DNA of 64,000 nucleotides from Pseudomonas sp. PDM05 (GTDB lineage Bacteria; Pseudomonadota; Gammaproteobacteria; Pseudomonadales; Pseudomonadaceae): NCBI RefSeq assembly GCF_014851685.1, contig NZ_JACVAC010000015.1, forward strand, positions 48,524-112,523, given 5' to 3'. Positions 60,358 through 64,000 of the stretch are shown piece by piece (the first letter of the stretch is position 1; each line of letters starts with the position of its first letter). The position numbers were made by a program, and so were the translations under genes. The notes under the pieces are model-generated. The model was not told the origin of the DNA, made no database searches, and was given only the letters and a program-made list of their open reading frames with translations.

Positions 60358-63300
60358 GCGCTGGCCTCCTCGCTGGTCAGTGATCGCCATGCTGCGTTCA
60401 TCAGCGGGCGATACAGGGTTTCGCAGCAGCCTTCGAATTCGGCGCTGGCGATGAGTGTCGCGTAGTCGGGGAATTGGCGGGTGAGCGCAGGGCTTTCGCG
60501 GCGCTCGCCGTCGGTGTTCACGCCGTCACCTTCGTAGGCTTTGCTGGCTGCGGCGTCGGCTTTGGCCGGGTCGGTTTGGCCGAGCCAGGCGAAGGCGGTC
60601 TTGACGGCCACGGGGAGCGGCTTTTGCATCCCGCGATGCCAGGCCTGGAGCAGCTTGCGCAGGATGTCCTGGGCGGTGGATTTCTCCAGAGGGGCCAGCA
60701 GCAGGGTGTCGTCGCTGGCGACCAGGCCGGTACTTAACGACAGGCCACAGGCGCACGCGACCACGTGGTTGACCCAGGGGCGGATCAGCCGGTGCCACTT
60801 GCGAGTCTTGATCGAACCGATGCTGTTGGGAATAGTGGTCACGCTAAGCAATCCGCCATCACTGCGCCGGTGCAGGCCGCTGATCCAGCCTTCCAGCTGA
60901 ATGCCTTGATGCTCAAAACTGATCGGTTCAGCACCGATGTGTGGCGTGGGCCAGAGAGCCAGCAGTTGTTGGTAACGTTGCAGCAGGTCGGGCAACGGCT
61001 CGATTAATTCATTGCGCAGGCATTCGCCAAAACCGACCATGGGCAGCAGGCCACTCCCTTGCAGGCGCAGGGCTTGGGCGTTGAGGGCCTGGTCAGGATG
61101 ATCGGGCTCGGCCAGTGCCGCGTTTAACAAACTGTCGCTGAGGCTGTAGCGTTGCAGGGCGTCGAGAACGAAGGGTTCTTCATCGGCCAGAGGCACTTCA
61201 GCGGCCTCGAAGAACACTTTCAGACGCTGGCTGAAGAAATGTTTGACCGGGTTGCGCAGGAAGTCTTGTAACTGGCCGAGGCTCAGGGGTTCTTCCTGGT
61301 GATGCTCCGGCAATTGTTCTGCTTTGGCTTCGACATCAGATGCTTCGTGCAGCAACTGCCATTCGCGAGCGTAGCTGAACAGCGCGTCGCCTTCGTGGAA
61401 GTAGCGGGCGCTGAAGGGTTGCAGCGGGTGTTCCTGGGTCATGGCCTCAAGCAGCGGTTCGGCGCTGTGGGCGTGGTGCCAGCCGCTGGCGAGGTGGTCG
61501 CGCAACTGACCGATCAGCACCGAGGCCGGGCGCTCGCTGTTGTCGCGGATGCTGCGGCCGACCCAACTGATGTAGAGCTGGTCGCGCGCCGAGAGCAGGG
61601 CTTCGAGCAGCAGGTAACGGTCGTCTTCGCGGCGTGAACGGTCGCCGGGACGGTAGTCGCTGCCCATCAGGTCAAAGTCCAGCGGCGGCTGGGCGCGCGG
61701 GTAGTCGCCGTCGTTCATGCCGAGCAGGCAGACAAGTTTGAACGGGATCGCTCGCATGGGCATCAGTGTACAAAAATTGACAGCTCCAGCGAGGAAGCGT
61801 TGGGACAGGCGGCCTTGGTCCAAGCCAGCCAGCCAAGCCTCACGGACTACGGTGAGCGGTAACTCGTCCTGTAGGCCTACGGACTCGCAGGTTTCCAGCC
61901 AGGTTTCGCGCAGCTGTTCGAGTTGGCCCAGCAAGTAGTCGTCGTGCTCGCTGCTAGGCAGGAAGAACAGTTGCATCAGGCGTTGCAGGCGCTCGCCCCA
62001 GACCTGGGGGGTTGCCGACTCGGACAGGGTTTTATGCGCGTCATTGAGGGCGTCGAGCAAGGCGACCAATGGACCGATGAGGGCGGCATCCAGGCCGCCG
62101 ATTTCGTCGTAGGGTTCGATGCCTTCGCAGGACGCGCCGTTGCCTACGGCGTAACCAAGCAACATCCGACGTAGGCCGAATCGCCAGCTGTTTTGTTCCA
62201 GTTCTTGTGGCAGCCCCAGCCCTGCGCGTTGCTGCGCATCAAGCCCCCAACGAATTCCGGCGCCTTCGATCCAGCGGTGCAGCGTGGGTAGGTCGCGCTC
62301 CTTGACGGCGAAGCGTTCGCGCAGGGCGGGCACATCGAGCAGGTCGAGGATTTCGCTGACCGGGAAGCGGCTGTCGGGGAGTTTGAGCAGGTGTTCGACG
62401 GCGATCAGCAAGGGATCGCGGCCGCGTTGGCCCTGGTCTGTCAGGGTGAAGGGGATGAAGCGTGGGTCGTTGCGTTCCAGCTGGCCGAACACGGCACGGA
62501 TGTGCGGCGCGTAGCTGTCGACGTCGGGGACCATGACGATGATGTCTCGCGGGCGCAATGCGGGGTCGGCGCTGAAGCGTTGGAGCAGTTGGTCGTGGAG
62601 GATCTCCACTTCGCGCTGGGCACTGTGGGCGACGTGGAAGCGGATTGAGGTGTCACGCTCCAGGTCGACAGCGGGCCAGAGTTCGCGGGTTTCGTTGAGT
62701 GGGCGCAGTTCGAGGATGTCGTCCTGGAGTTGGTTGAGCAGCGTGGTGGGTTCGCTGTCGCTGAACAGGTCGATGCGACCGTCGCGGAATGCGGCGCGGT
62801 AGCTGTTGGGATCGTCGTAGCTGTCGAGCAGGCTGATGTAGTCGCGGCCTTGTTTGCCCCAAGCGGCGAGCAACGGGTGGGCGTGCTGGTGCAGGGTTTG
62901 CGGGTCGATGGTGAGCGGCATGCCGGCTTTGCGTGCTTGGCGCTTGTATTCGTTACGCAGCAAGTCTTTGTCGGCAACGATGTCGGACCAGTGGTGACGG
63001 CAAGGGTTGTGTACACAGAGCAGGACTTGGCTGAAACGCGCGAGGCCGGCGAGTGCTTCCAGTGCTTGGGCGGGCAGCGATGAAATCCCAAACACGATCA
63101 CCCGCGAAGGTAGGCCTGGGGGGGCCGTTTCAAGGGTATTGATGCGCTCGATGAAACGCTGGTGAACGCCGGCACGGCTTTCGGCCATGCCCTCTGCGCC
63201 GACATCCAGCAATAGCGCACGCCATAGTTCGGCTTGCCAGCAGTTGGCTGGGTCGAGGGGTTTTGACTCGCCTCGGCCGTTGCGTAATTGGTGGCTGCCT

Positions 63301-63806
63301 GCGGCCCAGTCCTCAAGCCAGTCGGCGCGGTAAACCTGATATTGGTCGAACAGGTCGGCCAGGCGCTCGGCGAGTTGGTAGCGTTTGCGTAGGTCGGTGT
63401 CGTGGGTGAGGAAGCGTTGCAGCGGCTCGAAGTAGGGTTGACCGATGAGTTCCGGGAGCAGGCGCATGAGGCGCCAGGTCAGTGGGGCTTTGTCGAGCAG
63501 GGACTTGAGCGGGATTTCGTCACGGCCGAGGACCATGCGGTAGAGCTGCCACATGAAACTGCCGGGGAGTTGCACGTCAATTGCTGCGGCAATACCACAA
63601 CCGCCCATGTCGTCATCTTCCGGGTCTTCGGCCAAGGCCAACTTGAGCCATTGGGCGATACCGTTGCTTTGTACCAGGGCGATCTCGTTTTCAAGCGGCG
63701 CCAGGGGATAGCGACGCATCCAGCTGACGACCAGGCTACGCAGTTCATCCAGGCGGTTGCCATGAACCACCATGAATCCAGCACTGAGAGACGTCGCATC
63801 CGGCAT
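60354..63806 (-). CDS. recC: RecBCD subunit gamma (RecC)
   Basis: A 1150-residue protein of the expected length. N-terminal FMVVHGNRLDELRSLVVSWM, DVQLPGSFMWQLYRMVL, the Chi-scanning inactive helicase core (CLLGMNDGDYPRAQPPLDFDLM; SWVGRSIRDNSERPASVLIGQL) and the inactive nuclease-like C-terminus. First gene of recCBD; the short region upstream contains the rRNA operon terminator, so it must have its own promoter or depend on read-through. Confidence 0.96.
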   Translation of the reverse strand: MPDATSLSAGFMVVHGNRLDELRSLVVSWMRRYPLAPLENEIALVQSNGIAQWLKLALAEDPEDDDMGGCGIAAAIDVQLPGSFMWQLYRMVLGRDEIPLKSLLDKAPLTWRLMRLLPELIGQPYFEPLQRFLTHDTDLRKRYQLAERLADLFDQYQVYRADWLEDWAAGSHQLRNGRGESKPLDPANCWQAELWRALLLDVGAEGMAESRAGVHQRFIERINTLETAPPGLPSRVIVFGISSLPAQALEALAGLARFSQVLLCVHNPCRHHWSDIVADKDLLRNEYKRQARKAGMPLTIDPQTLHQHAHPLLAAWGKQGRDYISLLDSYDDPNSYRAAFRDGRIDLFSDSEPTTLLNQLQDDILELRPLNETRELWPAVDLERDTSIRFHVAHSAQREVEILHDQLLQRFSADPALRPRDIIVMVPDVDSYAPHIRAVFGQLERNDPRFIPFTLTDQGQRGRDPLLIAVEHLLKLPDSRFPVSEILDLLDVPALRERFAVKERDLPTLHRWIEGAGIRWGLDAQQRAGLGLPQELEQNSWRFGLRRMLLGYAVGNGASCEGIEPYDEIGGLDAALIGPLVALLDALNDAHKTLSESATPQVWGERLQRLMQLFFLPSSEHDDYLLGQLEQLRETWLETCESVGLQDELPLTVVREAWLAGLDQGRLSQRFLAGAVNFCTLMPMRAIPFKLVCLLGMNDGDYPRAQPPLDFDLMGSDYRPGDRSRREDDRYLLLEALLSARDQLYISWVGRSIRDNSERPASVLIGQLRDHLASGWHHAHSAEPLLEAMTQEHPLQPFSARYFHEGDALFSYAREWQLLHEASDVEAKAEQLPEHHQEEPLSLGQLQDFLRNPVKHFFSQRLKVFFEAAEVPLADEEPFVLDALQRYSLSDSLLNAALAEPDHPDQALNAQALRLQGSGLLPMVGFGECLRNELIEPLPDLLQRYQQLLALWPTPHIGAEPISFEHQGIQLEGWISGLHRRSDGGLLSVTTIPNSIGSIKTRKWHRLIRPWVNHVVACACGLSLSTGLVASDDTLLLAPLEKSTAQDILRKLLQAWHRGMQKPLPVAVKTAFAWLGQTDPAKADAAASKAYEGDGVNTDGERRESPALTRQFPDYATLIASAEFEGCCETLYRPLMNAAWRSLTSEEASA

Positions 63807-63892
63807 AACGGCTTCCTTGGGAAAAGCAAAATCGAGGCGTGGACTTTAGCATTGAAGGCCATGGCAATGGCCCTCTTCGCACTTTTCGACCG

Positions 63893-63931
63893 CCCAAAAC
63901 AAAACCCCATCTGCTTTCGCAAATGGGGTTT
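63893..63931 (-). terminator. Terminator of the rRNA operon
   Basis: AAACCCCAT (63902-63910) and ATGGGGTTT (63923-63931) with a 12-nt loop; on the minus strand it is followed by TGTTTTGGG. It lies just after the 5S rRNA 3' end. Confidence 0.8.
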
Positions 63932-63942
63932 CGGAATTTAAT

Positions 63943-64000
63943 CTTGACGATGACCTACTCTCACATGGGGAAACCCCACACTACCATCGGCGATGCATCG
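63943..64000 (-). rRNA. rrf: 5S ribosomal RNA, 3' part
   Basis: The minus strand reads CGATGCATCGCCGATGGTAG, then GTGTGGGGTTTCCCCATGTG and GAGAGTAGGTCATCGTCAAG, the conserved 3' half of Pseudomonas 5S rRNA. The 5' part lies beyond the right edge, so an rRNA operon ends here and is transcribed toward recC. Confidence 0.95.

Overview
The window looks like a chromosomal segment of a Pseudomonas fluorescens-group bacterium. Evidence: high GC, P. fluorescens-type REP/REPIN palindromes (arms of the form GTGGGAGCGGGCTTGC) in many intergenic gaps, and gene neighbourhoods I recognise from other Pseudomonas genomes (lrgAB/flavodoxin/folM-folE-folX; obg-rpmA-rplU-ispB-fklB; yfiRNB; recCBD next to an rRNA operon). 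No prophage, insertion sequence, CRISPR array or tRNA was seen.

Layout. 1-6053 (minus strand): a DUF1302/DUF1329 envelope pair, an MFE-2-like (3R)-hydroxyacyl-CoA dehydrogenase, a MEST-like alpha/beta hydrolase and a class II aldolase. 6204-15100: lrgAB with a divergent LysR gene, a flavodoxin, a short LOV blue-light receptor, a PilZ-like protein, a class II LitR-type MerR regulator and the pterin genes folM-folE-folX, then DUF1244 and hopJ, ending in a 176-bp-period REPIN tandem array that has copied the 3' end of hopJ. 15115-20308: trxB, cysZ, a glycosyltransferase, a proline-rich 17-residue-repeat protein with an hrp-box-like element upstream, and an Old Yellow Enzyme. 20464-27698: glutathione peroxidase, creA, proB, obgE, rpmA, rplU, ispB, a PhnA/YjdM protein, a Fur-box-preceded small gene and fklB. 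27898-35625: a very large toxin-like protein with two Tiki/ChaN-like domains, and a chemotaxis receptor with a FliA-type promoter. 35632-36195 holds a small-protein gene, terminators and repeats. 36208-44123: a VOC protein, a D-amino-acid deacylase/RpiR/GntP operon, an LprI-like protein, a SulP transporter, and mdaB with a LysR gene. 44240-52075: TauE/SafE exporter and divergent LysR gene (with REP-driven duplication of its 5' end), an amino-acid permease, a cupin, and mmsAB with a divergent LysR gene. 52203-63806: yfiRNB (c-di-GMP control of biofilm) and recCBD. The right edge is the 3' end of a 5S rRNA gene.

Most interesting: (i) the 32-residue small protein gene and the structured intergenic region around it (35632-36195); (ii) the giant toxin whose first Tiki-like domain has lost the residues kept in the second; (iii) the repeat protein with an hrp-box-like promoter; (iv) the light-sensing/pterin locus; (v) two independent REP arrays with the same 176-bp period that captured ends of neighbouring genes. 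All functional calls come from reading the sequence and from recalled family features; no database search was run.
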